Positions 50,099 to 59,672 of a DNA stretch of 64,000 bases are shown in pieces (the first letter of the stretch is position 1; every line of letters starts with the position of its first letter). A program made the translations under genes and the position numbers. Source of the DNA: Cellulomonas marina. GTDB lineage: Bacteria; Actinomycetota; Actinomycetes; Actinomycetales; Cellulomonadaceae. Location of the stretch: NCBI RefSeq assembly GCF_900111925.1, contig NZ_FOKA01000004.1, forward strand, positions 223,319 through 287,318, in the 5' to 3' direction. The notes under the pieces are model-generated. The model did not search any database. It saw only the letters and a list, made by a program, of their open reading frames with translations, and was not told where the DNA came from.

Positions 50099-50908
50099 CT
50101 ACTTGTGGGTCTTGCCGTTCGAGGCGAAGTAGCTCACGCAATCGCCCTGGTTGATGAACATGTCCGCGGGGAAGTTGGTCGCCCAACCGCCCTTGGTGCA
50201 ATCGGCCTTCGAGAACACACGCGGCGCGAAGTCGTAGGTGGTGCCGTTCACCTCGAGCGTGTCGACGGCCGTGACCAGCCCGGGGTTGTACGAGCCGAGG
50301 TTGAGCCCGAGGCTGCCCTTGAAGCCCTTCGCCGTCTCGGGGGTCAGCGGGGCGTTGCCGATGATCGCCTTCACCTGGTTCCAGGTGCAGCCCGCGGACG
50401 CTCCGCACCCGCCCGCGCCGGTGTTGATCCACCACGTGCCGCTGCCACCGGCAATGGCGTCCCACGTCTGCCAGGTGTTGGTCCGCACGGCGTCGTTGCC
50501 CTTGTCGAGGTACGGCTCGTACACCAGGTAGGTGTCGCCCGAGGCGTTGCCGTCGGTGTCCACCACCAGGTTCAGCGCCACGCTCCCCGCGACGAAGCCG
50601 GTGCTGGAGCCGTCGCGCCACGTGGTGTAGCTCAGCGACGTGATGTCGTTGAGCGTCCTGCCGTCGTAGATGCTGGTGAAGGTCTGCACCTTCGCGGCGT
50701 TGGTCTCGTCGGTGACCATCTGCAGGGCGGAGCGACCGCCTACCGTGGTGAACGCCCTCGTCCCGCCCAGGCGGGTGTCCGCGCTGTGCCAGTCGACGCC
50801 GAGGTTGGTCTCGTTGACGACCACGGTGCCGGCGGCGACCGCAGGTCCGGCGACCAGCGTCACGGCGAGCGCGCCGACGAGGGAAAGGATGGACAGACGC
50901 TTGCGCAT
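50099..50908 (-). CDS. secreted protein of unknown function
   Basis: This 269-residue exported protein has signal peptide RKRLSILSLVGALAVTLVAG with cleavage after AVAA. The mature domain is beta-rich and Trp/Gly/Thr-rich (VNETNLGVDWHSADTRLGGT, SLSYTTWRDGSSTGFVAGSV, GTWWINTGAGGCGASAGCTW) with Cys pairs that could form disulfides. The pattern resembles carbohydrate-binding jelly-roll folds, but I recognise no specific family. It is followed by a good terminator and transcribed alone. Confidence 0.75.
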   Translation of the reverse strand: MRKRLSILSLVGALAVTLVAGPAVAAGTVVVNETNLGVDWHSADTRLGGTRAFTTVGGRSALQMVTDETNAAKVQTFTSIYDGRTLNDITSLSYTTWRDGSSTGFVAGSVALNLVVDTDGNASGDTYLVYEPYLDKGNDAVRTNTWQTWDAIAGGSGTWWINTGAGGCGASAGCTWNQVKAIIGNAPLTPETAKGFKGSLGLNLGSYNPGLVTAVDTLEVNGTTYDFAPRVFSKADCTKGGWATNFPADMFINQGDCVSYFASNGKTHK

Positions 50909-51193
50909 GTGGGCCCCCGGGAATCGTTCGTCAGGCCGGGAACCGATCGCTCGCGCCTCGACAGTTAGGTACTCGCCGGGTCTCCGTCGACCTTGCGCTG
51001 CTGCGCACCCCCACCGTCTCACGGGCCGCACAGGCAGCGCCAGCAATTCCTCATCATTCGCTGATTCTGTCAAAAAGGGAGGGCTCGGACCGCGGCCTCG
51101 GGGAACGACGAGATCGCAGGCGTCACCGACGGCACCGTCCGGCTGACGATGACGAAGGAGCGCCTGGTGGGCTGATGCAGCAGCGTGCGCACG
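50909..51193. other. intergenic region with a coding-like fragment
   Basis: The low-G+C stretch near 51040-51080 may hold a promoter for the secreted-protein gene. A plus-strand frame ending at 51175 (VTDGTVRLTMTKERLVG) looks like the C-terminus of a lost gene but has no start. Otherwise nothing is seen. Confidence 0.3.
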
Positions 51194-51222
51194 AAGGGGG
51201 CCGGCGCATCGCCGGCCCCCTT
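51194..51222. terminator. terminator hairpin
   Basis: A perfect 13-bp stem (AAGGGGGCCGGCG with CGCCGGCCCCCTT, loop CAT) lies 21 bases past the stop of the alpha/beta hydrolase gene. It can also stop plus-strand transcription. Confidence 0.85.
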
Positions 51223-51243
51223 ATGCACCCGAGGTGGCGCTGA

Positions 51244-52833
51244 TCAGCGACGGATCTCCACCCGCGTCGCCTGCTTCGTCAGCCACCGGGCGTCGTCCTT
51301 CGTCAGCCACTGGTCCTTCACCAGCTCGGTGATGCTGGCCCGGACCTCGCTGATGTAGCCGCCCCTGGTGCCGTACAGGTCGCGCAGCTGCGCAGCGCTG
51401 AACTTCACCTCGTACCCGGCGATCCGGCAGAACGAGGCCCCCGTCGCGGTGCCGAACCACGTGCTCGTCGGCACGTCGAGGTACGGCGAGCGCAGCCCGC
51501 CCTGGACGTTGCCGAACTCGTCGAGCACCGGCGCGCCGTCGCGCACGAGGATCGGCTCGGCCCGGGGCGGCGCGATCCCCTCGCGCACCCACAGGTCGAG
51601 GTTGCGCAGCGCGGCGTCGAAGAAGATCGCGCTGGGGAAGCGGCTGCGCTCGCCCTCGGTGCACCGCAGCGGCGGGACGGGCTGGCCGGCGGCCAGGATG
51701 TCGTCCGGCTCGGCGGAGTAGTACAGCTCGTCGGGCGTCGCGTGCCCGGCGCCGGCCATCTCGTAGTGGCGGTACCGGTCGCCCGGCTCGTCGCTGTCGG
51801 CCCGACGAGACCCGATGCCCGCCAGGTAGTCCGACTGGGACATCATGCGGATCACCGGCACGCCGACGTCCGCGATCTGCCGCCGCGGGTCGGTCGGCGC
51901 GGGCGCCGGCTCGCACTGGTTGAGCGGGTAGGCGCCGGCGAAGGCACCGCCGGCCACCGCGACGAGGTAGGCGTCGTACACCGGCGCACCGTCGGTCGCG
52001 ACGACCCGCGGGTGGATGGCGTTGATGTAGTCGACGAGGTAGCCGCCGGTCTGCGAGTAGCCGAAGCCGTAGGCGTGCTCGACCTGGCTCGTCGTCGAGC
52101 GGTAGCGCAACGGGTTGCTCGGGTCGTCGCTCTTCAGCCACGTGCCGACCTGGCTGTAGATGTCCCACGCGAGGCCGCGCTCGGTGGTGCGCGTGTCCGG
52201 GGCGACGACGGCGCAGTTCGCGGGGTCGTCGAGCGGGAGCGGGTTGGCGAAGGACAGCGCGGCGTACCGCTGCGGGTCGAACTTCTGGAGCGCCTCGACC
52301 GAGACGGGCTTGGCCGTGATGCCGACCCAGGCGTCGCCGTTGGCGACCATCTGCCGGTGCGCCACCGCCCAGCCGATGTTGAGGTCGAACAGGTTGGAGG
52401 GGTTCAGCATCTCGACGACGACGTTGCCGCTGAAGTGCTGGCCCTTCGCGGGACGCCGGACCAGCGCGCGCGTGGTGTACGGCGCGTCGGGGGTGCGCAC
52501 CTGCGCCGGCCCCTCGGTCGGCCACGTGTAGACGTTGGCCGTGCCGCTGACGAGGAACTCCTCCTCGACGTACCCGTCGCGGGACAGGTCCTGCGGGACG
52601 AGCTGGTGGTCGGCGGCGCCGAACGGGTACGACGTCGCCGTGCGCGGCAGCAGGCTCACCTGCGGCACGGGCGTCGCACCGGTGCCGTCCGCGACCGCCG
52701 CGGCCGCAGCCAGGACGGGTGCGACCGCCGGCGTCGGGCGCGCCGCCGCGGCGGGCAGCGCGACCAGGCCCAGGCCTGCCAGCGCGACCGGCAGCACCGT
52801 CGCCGCACCGATCAGGCGGGTGGATCTCCTCAT
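51244..52833 (-). CDS. secreted alpha/beta hydrolase domain protein
   Basis: This 529-residue exported protein has signal peptide RRSTRLIGAATVLPVALAGL through PAAAA. It then matches the large alpha/beta-hydrolase-domain family: LVRRPAKGQHFSGNVVVEML, NIGWAVAHRQMVANGDAWVG, nucleophile Ser in YGFGYSQTGGYLVDYI and a C-terminal His in YEMAGAGHATPDELYY. The substrate is unknown, possibly an ester on plant material. ATG at 52833 follows GAGGAGGA. It diverges from a broken LacI gene, so its repression may be lost. Confidence 0.85.
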   Translation of the reverse strand: MRRSTRLIGAATVLPVALAGLGLVALPAAAARPTPAVAPVLAAAAAVADGTGATPVPQVSLLPRTATSYPFGAADHQLVPQDLSRDGYVEEEFLVSGTANVYTWPTEGPAQVRTPDAPYTTRALVRRPAKGQHFSGNVVVEMLNPSNLFDLNIGWAVAHRQMVANGDAWVGITAKPVSVEALQKFDPQRYAALSFANPLPLDDPANCAVVAPDTRTTERGLAWDIYSQVGTWLKSDDPSNPLRYRSTTSQVEHAYGFGYSQTGGYLVDYINAIHPRVVATDGAPVYDAYLVAVAGGAFAGAYPLNQCEPAPAPTDPRRQIADVGVPVIRMMSQSDYLAGIGSRRADSDEPGDRYRHYEMAGAGHATPDELYYSAEPDDILAAGQPVPPLRCTEGERSRFPSAIFFDAALRNLDLWVREGIAPPRAEPILVRDGAPVLDEFGNVQGGLRSPYLDVPTSTWFGTATGASFCRIAGYEVKFSAAQLRDLYGTRGGYISEVRASITELVKDQWLTKDDARWLTKQATRVEIRR

Positions 52834-53080
52834 GCGTTCCTCCTCGACCGACCGCCTCGTCGGCCTCTCCGCAGGCGCGGACGCCTGCCCCGGCCCGCGC
52901 CCACAGGACGGGCACCCGGCGGACCGGGCGGAGCACTGCTCGGACACAGCGCACGACGAGCCGAGGCTCAGGCTGCGCAGGCGGCGACACGGCCGGCAAC
53001 CCGACTGCACGAACGTGCGACCGGAGGACTGCGGAGGCCGGCCGGCCGAGCACCAACTAGCTTCGCAACGAGGACACGCT

Positions 53081-54071
53081 GTGGCCGGACGGGCGGCAGA
53101 CGGGCGGTCGACGCTCGCCGACGTCGCGGGAGCGGCGAGGGTGTCGACGGCGACAATGTCGAAAACCCTTTATGAGCGCCAGGACGTGGCAGCCAGCATG
53201 CGGGAGCGTGTCCTGGCCGCGGTAGCGTCCCTGGGCTACCGCTCCTCGACGCAGCCGAGCCCGGAGTCGGCGCGGCGGGCGGTGGCCGTCGTCTTCGACA
53301 TCCCGGCCTCGCCATTATCCTGACGTCTTCCAGGGCCTGCTCGCCGCCGCCATGGAGGCGGGCCTGGACCTCATCACGCGCCTGGCACCGGACAAGCAGG
53401 GTCGTCGGCAGCGCACCACCGCGCACGCATGGGTGTCCGACCAGGCCGACTCCGGCGTCATCGGCATCGTCGGCCTGACGCTGTCAGCGCCGGACGCGCT
53501 GCTCGACGCCGCCGCTGACGCCGACCTGCCGTTCGTCATGATCGACCCCGTCGACACGCACCACCGCCGCATGGTCAGCGTGTGCTTGAGCAACTGGGCC
53601 GGCGCCCGCGCCGCCACCGACCACCTCATCGGCCTGGGCCACCGCCGCCTCGGCTGGATCGGCGGCCCCGAGGCCTCCATCGCCGCCCGTGACCGCCTCT
53701 ACGGCTACCGAGCGGCTCTCTACGCCGCGCATCTTTAGGCGGACGCGTCGCTCATGCGCACGGGCTCTTTCGACGTCGCCTCCGGCGGACTCTACGGCCG
53801 CGACCTCCTGGCCCTCCCCGAGCCTCCGACCGCCATCATGGCCGCCGACGACGAGATCGCTGTCGGCGGCCTGGCGGCCGCCCGCACCTTTGGCGTCCCC
53901 GTTTCGGAGCGCCTCCGCGTGGTCCGCTTCGACGACACCCCGCAGGCACCGTGGATCACCCCACTCCACACCACCGTCCACCAGCACCTCGACGGAACGG
54001 GCCGCATGGCCGCGCAGACGGTCGTCGCCATGTCCAGCGACACCGCCCCGCCTCCCGCCACGTCGACCTAG
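53081..54071 (+). pseudogene. LacI-family regulator, inactivated
   Basis: The HTH part (STLADVAGAARVSTATMSKT) starts at GTG 53081. One extra base near 53313 shifts the frame (the original continues as HYPDVFQGLLAAAMEAG). An in-frame TAG at 53736-53738 then stops the sugar-binding domain between AALYAAHL and ADASLMRTGSF. The remainder (AIMAADDEIAVGGLAAARTF) is still readable to 54071. It was probably the repressor of the divergent secreted hydrolase. This gene marks the left edge of a decaying region. Confidence 0.85.
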
Positions 54072-54801
54072 CGACGTCCCTCACTCTGCGCGACACCAAC
54101 GCTCCCCCACCACCCCGAGGCCCCTCGCGCGCGCAGCAACAACGACGACACCCGCTTTAGGAGTTCGACCCGAGGAAGTAGCCAGCGCGCTGATCAGCAG
54201 GAAACACATGCTGTGAGGCCTCTGATGCACCGATTCCGCGCCCGCTGCTAACCACTCGCTGACCACGCCTGGTCAGCCGACACCGGGCGCTCGATCTCTC
54301 GAGGCCGAGCGCCACCCGGGTACACCTCGGGATGCGCGCGGCAAGTGCAGGCACGCGCCCCTCCTCATACCACCTCTTGATCTTTGGGCGCCGGCCGGTG
54401 GACGCTTCAGAGGGCAAGGGCGGCTCAACACCTCTGTGCCAGAGCGCATTTCCGCATCAAGGCGCCACACGCAAACCGCGCTTCCTGTCGGGGGTTGCTC
54501 TCACGTTGGCAGCCTGAGCCACGCGCTCTGAGCGGAGCACATAAGTGCGAGGGACTTCCGGAGCAACGCGGCCAAGGGCATTGCGATGCGGCGCCAGGTG
54601 CCGTAGCGGCGGACCATGGCCGCGGCGCAGAGTCAGTGGCGACACCGCCCTCGCGGCGATCGTGAGACAGCGCGCGCCGCAAGGGCTCGCCCCGTCGATG
54701 ACCACGCGCCGCACCCCGGCCTGTCGGGACAGAGATTCGCCCAACCTCACGACACTTCGCGGCATACTGCTCCCTGGACACGCACACTGACGGGGGCCAC
54801 G
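54072..54801. other. boundary region of the foreign island
   Basis: 730 bases with no convincing gene. Several open frames exist, but none has family content or a ribosome site. G+C falls here from chromosomal to island level. No tRNA or direct repeat that could serve as an attachment site was found by eye. Confidence 0.5.
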
Positions 54802-56595
54802 ATGACCGATCTTCTCCTGCTCATGACCAGGGTCACCAACGCGATCTCATTGGGCGAAGGACACTTCCGGGAGTTCAAGTCTGCCTTCAATCAGACGCCG
54901 GGGGACCACCGGCCGCGCAAGGTAACGGACATATGCACGGATATCGCCAGGACATTGGTCGCTTTCGCCAATGCTGACGGCGGCGACTTGCTTGTGGGCG
55001 TGGAGGATGACGGAAGGATTACGGGAGTTCCCCACACCGCTGAGCAAGTGCAGGCGCTCCTCAATGCACCGATTACCCATGTCATGAATGGCGAGCACCT
55101 AGGTCTGCAGCATAAGTCCTTGATACAAATCGGGTCAGAACACGTACTTCTATTCAGCGTATCGAAGGGCTCCGGCCGCATCTTCCAGACCATAGACGGT
55201 CGCACGGTCAAGCGTGACGGGCTTCAGACGGTCCCGATACATGCCGAGACGTTGCTCTTCGAGCAGCGCGAGCGGGCGTCGAGAACATTCGACTCGGAGT
55301 TCGTAGACGGAGCCGAGGTATCAAGCCTTGACCTCGATCTCTTGCGCGGCATGGCCGCGCGCTACATCCCCGGGATGACCCCGGAGTTGTACCTTCAGCA
55401 ACTCGGCTTGGCCGAGTACGCTGCGGGCGGCCTACGTCTTCGGCGAGCAGCGCTCCTGTTGTTCGCGCGCGACATTCTCGAATGGCACCCGCGGTCCCAG
55501 GTGCGGATACTCAGAGTGATGGGTCACGAACTAAAGCAGGGCGTCGACTATAACGTACTTTCCCAAGAGACGGTCACCGGCAATCTCCTAACGCTGCAAG
55601 CGTCAGCCTGGGAGGCCCTGCGCCCGTTCCTGAGCCAATCAGCCACGCTCGGGTCGGACGCCCGATTCCAGCAACGTTACCTTTATCCTGAATTGGCCTG
55701 TCGCGAGGCATTGATCAACGCCATCACGCACCGTGATTACACCATTCACAACAGCGTTGATGTATTCGTCTACGACGATCGGATGGAGATCAGCAGTCCG
55801 GGCCGTCTACTGTCGACAGTTCGCGTGGAAGACCTAACGCGACTCAACGGCGTACACGAATCCAGGAACTCTCTCGTGGCGAAATGTCTGCGCGAGGCTG
55901 GCTACGTGCAGGAACTTGGCGAAGGAATGCGTCGCATCTTCCGACTTATGGAGGAAAACGCTCTCCGACAGCCCGAACTGACGAACGCGGCAACAACCTT
56001 CTCCGTAACGCTGTTTCACCGGTCTGTATTCACTGAGCAGCAGTCTGCATGGCTGCGGCTTTTCGACGAATGGCATCTTTCGCAGTTGCAGCAGCGTATT
56101 GTTGTCGCCGGAATCGGGGGGCATGAACTGTCCCCAGAGGACATCTACGAGGCGATCAATACTCACGATCGCGATACCTACGATCGCGAGGTCACATTCC
56201 TGCGACGCAATGGTCTCCTCCTCGAGACTTTGCGCGCAGACCAGGCTACTTCGAGGGCGCGCGCAACCGGAAAAAGCAAAGGCGGCATCAAGCGATTTGT
56301 CATCGCGAACCCGCTTACCACACCTCCCTCAGGGAGGATCGTCATCCACCACATTCCCCGCGACATCACCGAGAAGGATCTCGAGAACTCCCTCGGTCGG
56401 CATGGCAAAGTCGTATACGTGCAATTGTCGAAACGAGCCGGACGAACGGCCCGAGGTATCGCAATCATGAGCGATCCGCGTGTGGTCGATCGACTACTCG
56501 CCAGTGGAGGCGTGATCAGCGTGCGCGAGCACCGCTTAACCGTTCAGCGACCCGCCCAATACGTCGCCGAGGACGCGTCGCCTAACGGTTCCTAA
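54802..56595 (+). CDS. AlbA_2/Schlafen-type protein with GHKL-like domain and RRM-like C-terminus
   Basis: The protein has 597 residues. Residues about 20-150 form the AlbA_2 (Schlafen) domain (GHFREFKSAF, LVAFANADGGDLLVGVEDDG). About 295-410 form the ATP-binding C-terminal part seen in such proteins (REALINAITHRDYTIHN, MEISSPGRL, GEGMRRIFRLM). Residues 512-585 look like an RNA recognition motif: IVIHHIPRDITEKDLENSLG, GKVVYVQL, RGIAIMSDPRVVDRLL. AlbA_2 proteins are often regulators or defence components, and an RRM fused to one is unusual. ATG at 54802 was chosen by its short distance to the AlbA_2 core. The island neighbours suggest defence (inference). Confidence 0.85.
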   Translation: MTDLLLLMTRVTNAISLGEGHFREFKSAFNQTPGDHRPRKVTDICTDIARTLVAFANADGGDLLVGVEDDGRITGVPHTAEQVQALLNAPITHVMNGEHLGLQHKSLIQIGSEHVLLFSVSKGSGRIFQTIDGRTVKRDGLQTVPIHAETLLFEQRERASRTFDSEFVDGAEVSSLDLDLLRGMAARYIPGMTPELYLQQLGLAEYAAGGLRLRRAALLLFARDILEWHPRSQVRILRVMGHELKQGVDYNVLSQETVTGNLLTLQASAWEALRPFLSQSATLGSDARFQQRYLYPELACREALINAITHRDYTIHNSVDVFVYDDRMEISSPGRLLSTVRVEDLTRLNGVHESRNSLVAKCLREAGYVQELGEGMRRIFRLMEENALRQPELTNAATTFSVTLFHRSVFTEQQSAWLRLFDEWHLSQLQQRIVVAGIGGHELSPEDIYEAINTHDRDTYDREVTFLRRNGLLLETLRADQATSRARATGKSKGGIKRFVIANPLTTPPSGRIVIHHIPRDITEKDLENSLGRHGKVVYVQLSKRAGRTARGIAIMSDPRVVDRLLASGGVISVREHRLTVQRPAQYVAEDASPNGS

Positions 56596-57079
56596 TCCTA
56601 GAGCGTGGCGACGTGGAAGGGACCCGACGAGTAAACGATGACGCCGGAGAACGGTGCTTCTCCGGGAATGTGACACGCAGGCGCCGGGTCAAATATGACC
56701 CACTCCAACGATCCTTCTGTCGGCCGGGACAAAAAGCGTTGGCGCCGTCGCACGGACAGGCAGGACTGCGTTACGTCGGCGTTGCTGTCGACGTGGACGC
56801 CCTGCACCGCCGATCCGTGATGGACCGCGGGAGCGCGGCGTATGTCCCGTGCATGGTGACCGTCGGCCATCACACACCGCCGCCGACGGGCACCCTCGCC
56901 GCCTACTGCCGCCCCGCAGGCGCTCGGCGGAGTATCCGCGGCGGCAGCCACAACACCCCGAAGCGCTGCTGGCGGTCACAGGCAAGCCTCACCTCCGCGA
57001 TCTGGTCGCACACGCTGGCGCCGAGCGCGACGCAAGCGCTGTGCCGGGCGCGTTCAGTGAAGCAACTATCGTGAGACCC
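56596..57079. other. intergenic region upstream of the DNA methyltransferase
   Basis: 484 bases with no recognisable gene. A palindrome with arms GGGTCA and TGACCC around AATA (56686-56701) could be an operator, for example for a control protein. No control gene is visible. Confidence 0.4.
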
Positions 57080-58603
57080 ATGATGACAGCCCTCCTCGAG
57101 CGTGCCGAAGGCCGACGCATTGAGGCCTCGACGGTCTTGGAGTCAGCGGCTCGGGCTGAGCTGGGACAGTTCTTCACGCCCGCCTCTGCGGCCGCTCTAA
57201 TCGCGAGAACCGCCCGAGTAACCGATGACGCGCATACTTTGCGCATTCTGGATCCAGGATCCGGATCCGGGATGTTGACGACAGCCCTAGTTGCGCGCGT
57301 GCTCGCGGAGACCAGCCGAACGCTCCACATCGTCGCCGTGGAACGCGACCCCATCCTAATTCCATTTCTCAACGCAACCCTGGAAGACTGCACAATCGCT
57401 TCGAACGGTCGCATGACGTACCAAGTTATTGAAGGTGACTACATCGAACTAGCGACCGGCACCACGGATTCTCGGCTTCTCAACTTCGACGTGGTTATTC
57501 AGAATCCGCCTTACCGGAAACTCGCGTCATCTTCCGCTCATCGGCGCCTGCTCCGCGACGCGGGCGTCGACGCACCGAATCTTTACGCTGCCTTCTTGGC
57601 TCTCGGCACACAGGCCCTGAAGCCGGGAGGACAACTAGTAGCCATCACGCCCAGGTCATTCGCAAACGGCCCTCATTTTGGGGCGTTTCGCCACTACCTG
57701 CTGGACCAGGTATCCTTTGATCGCGTACACATATTCGAGTCCCGGGCCAAAGTGTTTGCAGACACCGGAGTGCTCCAGGACAACATCATCTTCTCGGCCA
57801 CTAAGGGCGGCGCGCACGACAGCATTGTGCTGTCCGTCAGTTCGGACCACGAGAACAATGTCGTGTGCCGAACAGCCGCATACTCGGCAGTCGTCCATGT
57901 GAACGACCCCCATCGCTTCATCCGTCTGGCGACGACCGATGCCGATGACGAGTTATCGGAGCGTTTCTTGTCGCTCCCGGCTACGCTCGACAACCTAACG
58001 CTGGAAGCATCCACGGGCCGTGTCGTTGATTTCAGGTCGCGGGCGTCGATTCGTGAAACCCCGCAACCCACCTCTGCGCCGCTGATCTACCCAGGAAACC
58101 TCCGCGCGGGTCGCGTCAATTGGCCGCGCACCGACATTCGCAAGCCTCAATGGTTCGAGCCGGAAACCGCTCGTGATAACTCTCTGTTGATGCCTAGTGG
58201 ATGGTATTGCGTCGTCAAGCGCTTTTCGGCCAAAGAGGAACGGCGCCGCATCGTCGCGGCAGTTTGGTCGCCCACCCAAGCGCCGGGCCCCGTCGCCTTT
58301 GAGAACCACCTTAACGTCTTTCACTCCGGGGGCGCCGGCATCGACGAATCGACTGCAAAAGGTCTATGCCTCTGGCTGAACTCCACCTTGGTAGATAGAT
58401 TCTTCCGTACCTTTTCAGGTCACACGCAGGTCAACGCTACGGATCTTAGGTCCATGCGCTACCCCGACGCGACCACACTTCGGCGCTTGGGCGCCGAAGC
58501 ACCGAGTTGCTTACCTTCTCAAACGCAGGTGGATAATTTGGTAGAGAGCGCCCTTACATCGTGGGATTTGCGGCGTAGAGCGAGAACGAAAGCGGCCGGA
58601 TAG
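57080..58603 (+). CDS. N6-adenine-type DNA methyltransferase (Eco57I/TaqI-like)
   Basis: This 507-residue methyltransferase has the N-terminal LGQFFTPASAAALIARTARV typical of type I/IIG-like enzymes, AdoMet motif I ILDPGSGSGMLTTALV at residue 56 and catalytic motif IV NPPYRKL at residue 142. It is followed by a target-recognition C-terminal half (VYSA and NHLNVFHSGG segments). It methylates adenine in a specific DNA sequence. Such enzymes usually pair with a BsuBI/PstI-type nuclease, but none is recognisable here, so it is an orphan or its partner is one of the unknown island genes. ATG at 57080 follows GAGACCC with no strong ribosome site. Confidence 0.88.
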   Translation: MMTALLERAEGRRIEASTVLESAARAELGQFFTPASAAALIARTARVTDDAHTLRILDPGSGSGMLTTALVARVLAETSRTLHIVAVERDPILIPFLNATLEDCTIASNGRMTYQVIEGDYIELATGTTDSRLLNFDVVIQNPPYRKLASSSAHRRLLRDAGVDAPNLYAAFLALGTQALKPGGQLVAITPRSFANGPHFGAFRHYLLDQVSFDRVHIFESRAKVFADTGVLQDNIIFSATKGGAHDSIVLSVSSDHENNVVCRTAAYSAVVHVNDPHRFIRLATTDADDELSERFLSLPATLDNLTLEASTGRVVDFRSRASIRETPQPTSAPLIYPGNLRAGRVNWPRTDIRKPQWFEPETARDNSLLMPSGWYCVVKRFSAKEERRRIVAAVWSPTQAPGPVAFENHLNVFHSGGAGIDESTAKGLCLWLNSTLVDRFFRTFSGHTQVNATDLRSMRYPDATTLRRLGAEAPSCLPSQTQVDNLVESALTSWDLRRRARTKAAG

Positions 58604-58688
58604 TCCCAATCTTCCGCTAAGCGCCAAGCAGAATCATCTCGCACTGTTCAAGGGCGTTAACCCGGAATCGTCATGGCGACAGAACAGT

Positions 58689-59672
58689 TCAGGTGACGAC
58701 GACAGCGCCACTGGCCTCGCTAGGGTCGGTACCTAGGGCTGCTAGCGTTTCCGGGTACATGAGGAGTTTCTGTCGTGAAGCGCCTCGGACGCGCTTTCTC
58801 AATTTTGCTTCGTGCTCGTGCGCCACGTAGTTCAGGACCGACCGATAAGGAGACCAGTCTAGACTGTGCGCGCCCGCACTCCGCTCCCGCCCTCGCACAA
58901 GCAACTCTTTTAGAAGTCGTGCTTTGTCCGTGTCCCCCCCGCTTTCTACAACAGTCAGCAAAACCTGGATCGACTCAGCTAGACGTCGAACATCACGGGG
59001 CAAGGCAGTCCCCGACCACTCCTCTGAAAGCACTGCGATGATTAGATTTATCTCGTCGATGGCCGGGTTCTCGGCTGGGAGGACGGCGCTCGCAGCCAGA
59101 CCTTCTATCGCACCGATCACCACTTCGGCTTGTTCGAGGTTCGCTTTGATTTGGTACGCAACGCGCTCACGTCGCCAATCGCGCTGATCCGACTTGTAGA
59201 CCAGGTCGTGGGTGGCTACTGTCCACGCGTGTTGCAAGAACGTCTTGACCTGCACCTCAAAGAGAGCTCCGTCCGGAATTGCAGTTCTTTCGCCCTCGGT
59301 GCGGGCATACCTAACATACAGTCGTATATCGTCGAACCGGAACTCCTCTGGCTTCTTGGTCGTAATCTGAGACCTCAACGGGCGCCGCTCTTGCAACCTG
59401 TATCGTTCTGTGACTACAGCCTCAGCGTCCGCGAGTAGTGCCGAATTCGGGACAACCAGAGTTGCGCCGAATACGTCTTCCACCTCGTCGAGGTTTTTTA
59501 CTCGTCCTGTTTCGACCTTCAGAGCGAAACTCTCGTCGGCCTTGACACGGCTTTCGTAGTGCCACGCAGCGTGCTTCCGCTTGAGGAGGTCGCGATCTAC
59601 CTCGCGCTTCAATGCACTCGCTATGGCCGCCTGCCGCTCGAACCGGGTACGAATGGCGGGATCAATCTTCAC
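58689..59672 (-). CDS. RelA/SpoT-fold nucleotidyltransferase-like protein
   Basis: This 327-residue protein has a RelA/SpoT synthetase-like core: SRVKADESFALKVETGRV (residues 41-58), VEDVFGATLVV (66-75) and the EVQVKTFLQHAWTVATHDLV segment, which keeps the E-x-Q and the His-rich helix of (p)ppGpp synthetases. In the D-x-x-G-x-R motif the Arg is replaced by Thr. A helical C-terminal half of unknown type follows. It may make an alarmone-like nucleotide or pyrophosphorylate another target, as toxic small alarmone synthetases do. It overlaps the DUF262 gene by ATGA, so the two form one unit. Confidence 0.82.
   Translation of the reverse strand: MKIDPAIRTRFERQAAIASALKREVDRDLLKRKHAAWHYESRVKADESFALKVETGRVKNLDEVEDVFGATLVVPNSALLADAEAVVTERYRLQERRPLRSQITTKKPEEFRFDDIRLYVRYARTEGERTAIPDGALFEVQVKTFLQHAWTVATHDLVYKSDQRDWRRERVAYQIKANLEQAEVVIGAIEGLAASAVLPAENPAIDEINLIIAVLSEEWSGTALPRDVRRLAESIQVLLTVVESGGDTDKARLLKELLVRGRERSAGAHSLDWSPYRSVLNYVAHEHEAKLRKRVRGASRQKLLMYPETLAALGTDPSEASGAVVVT

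Noticed and set aside
54140..54190. GTTCGACCC sequence resembling a tRNA T-loop (possible attachment site)
   Set aside because: No paired T-stem, anticodon arm or acceptor stem could be built around it.
54425..54787. 120-codon minus-strand frame at the island edge
   Set aside because: Its Arg/Cys-rich composition without family content, and a similar frame on the opposite strand, suggest chance.
56613..57074. Plus-strand frame upstream of the methyltransferase
   Set aside because: It has no recognisable motif and shadow-like composition, and the methyltransferase core starts only after it.
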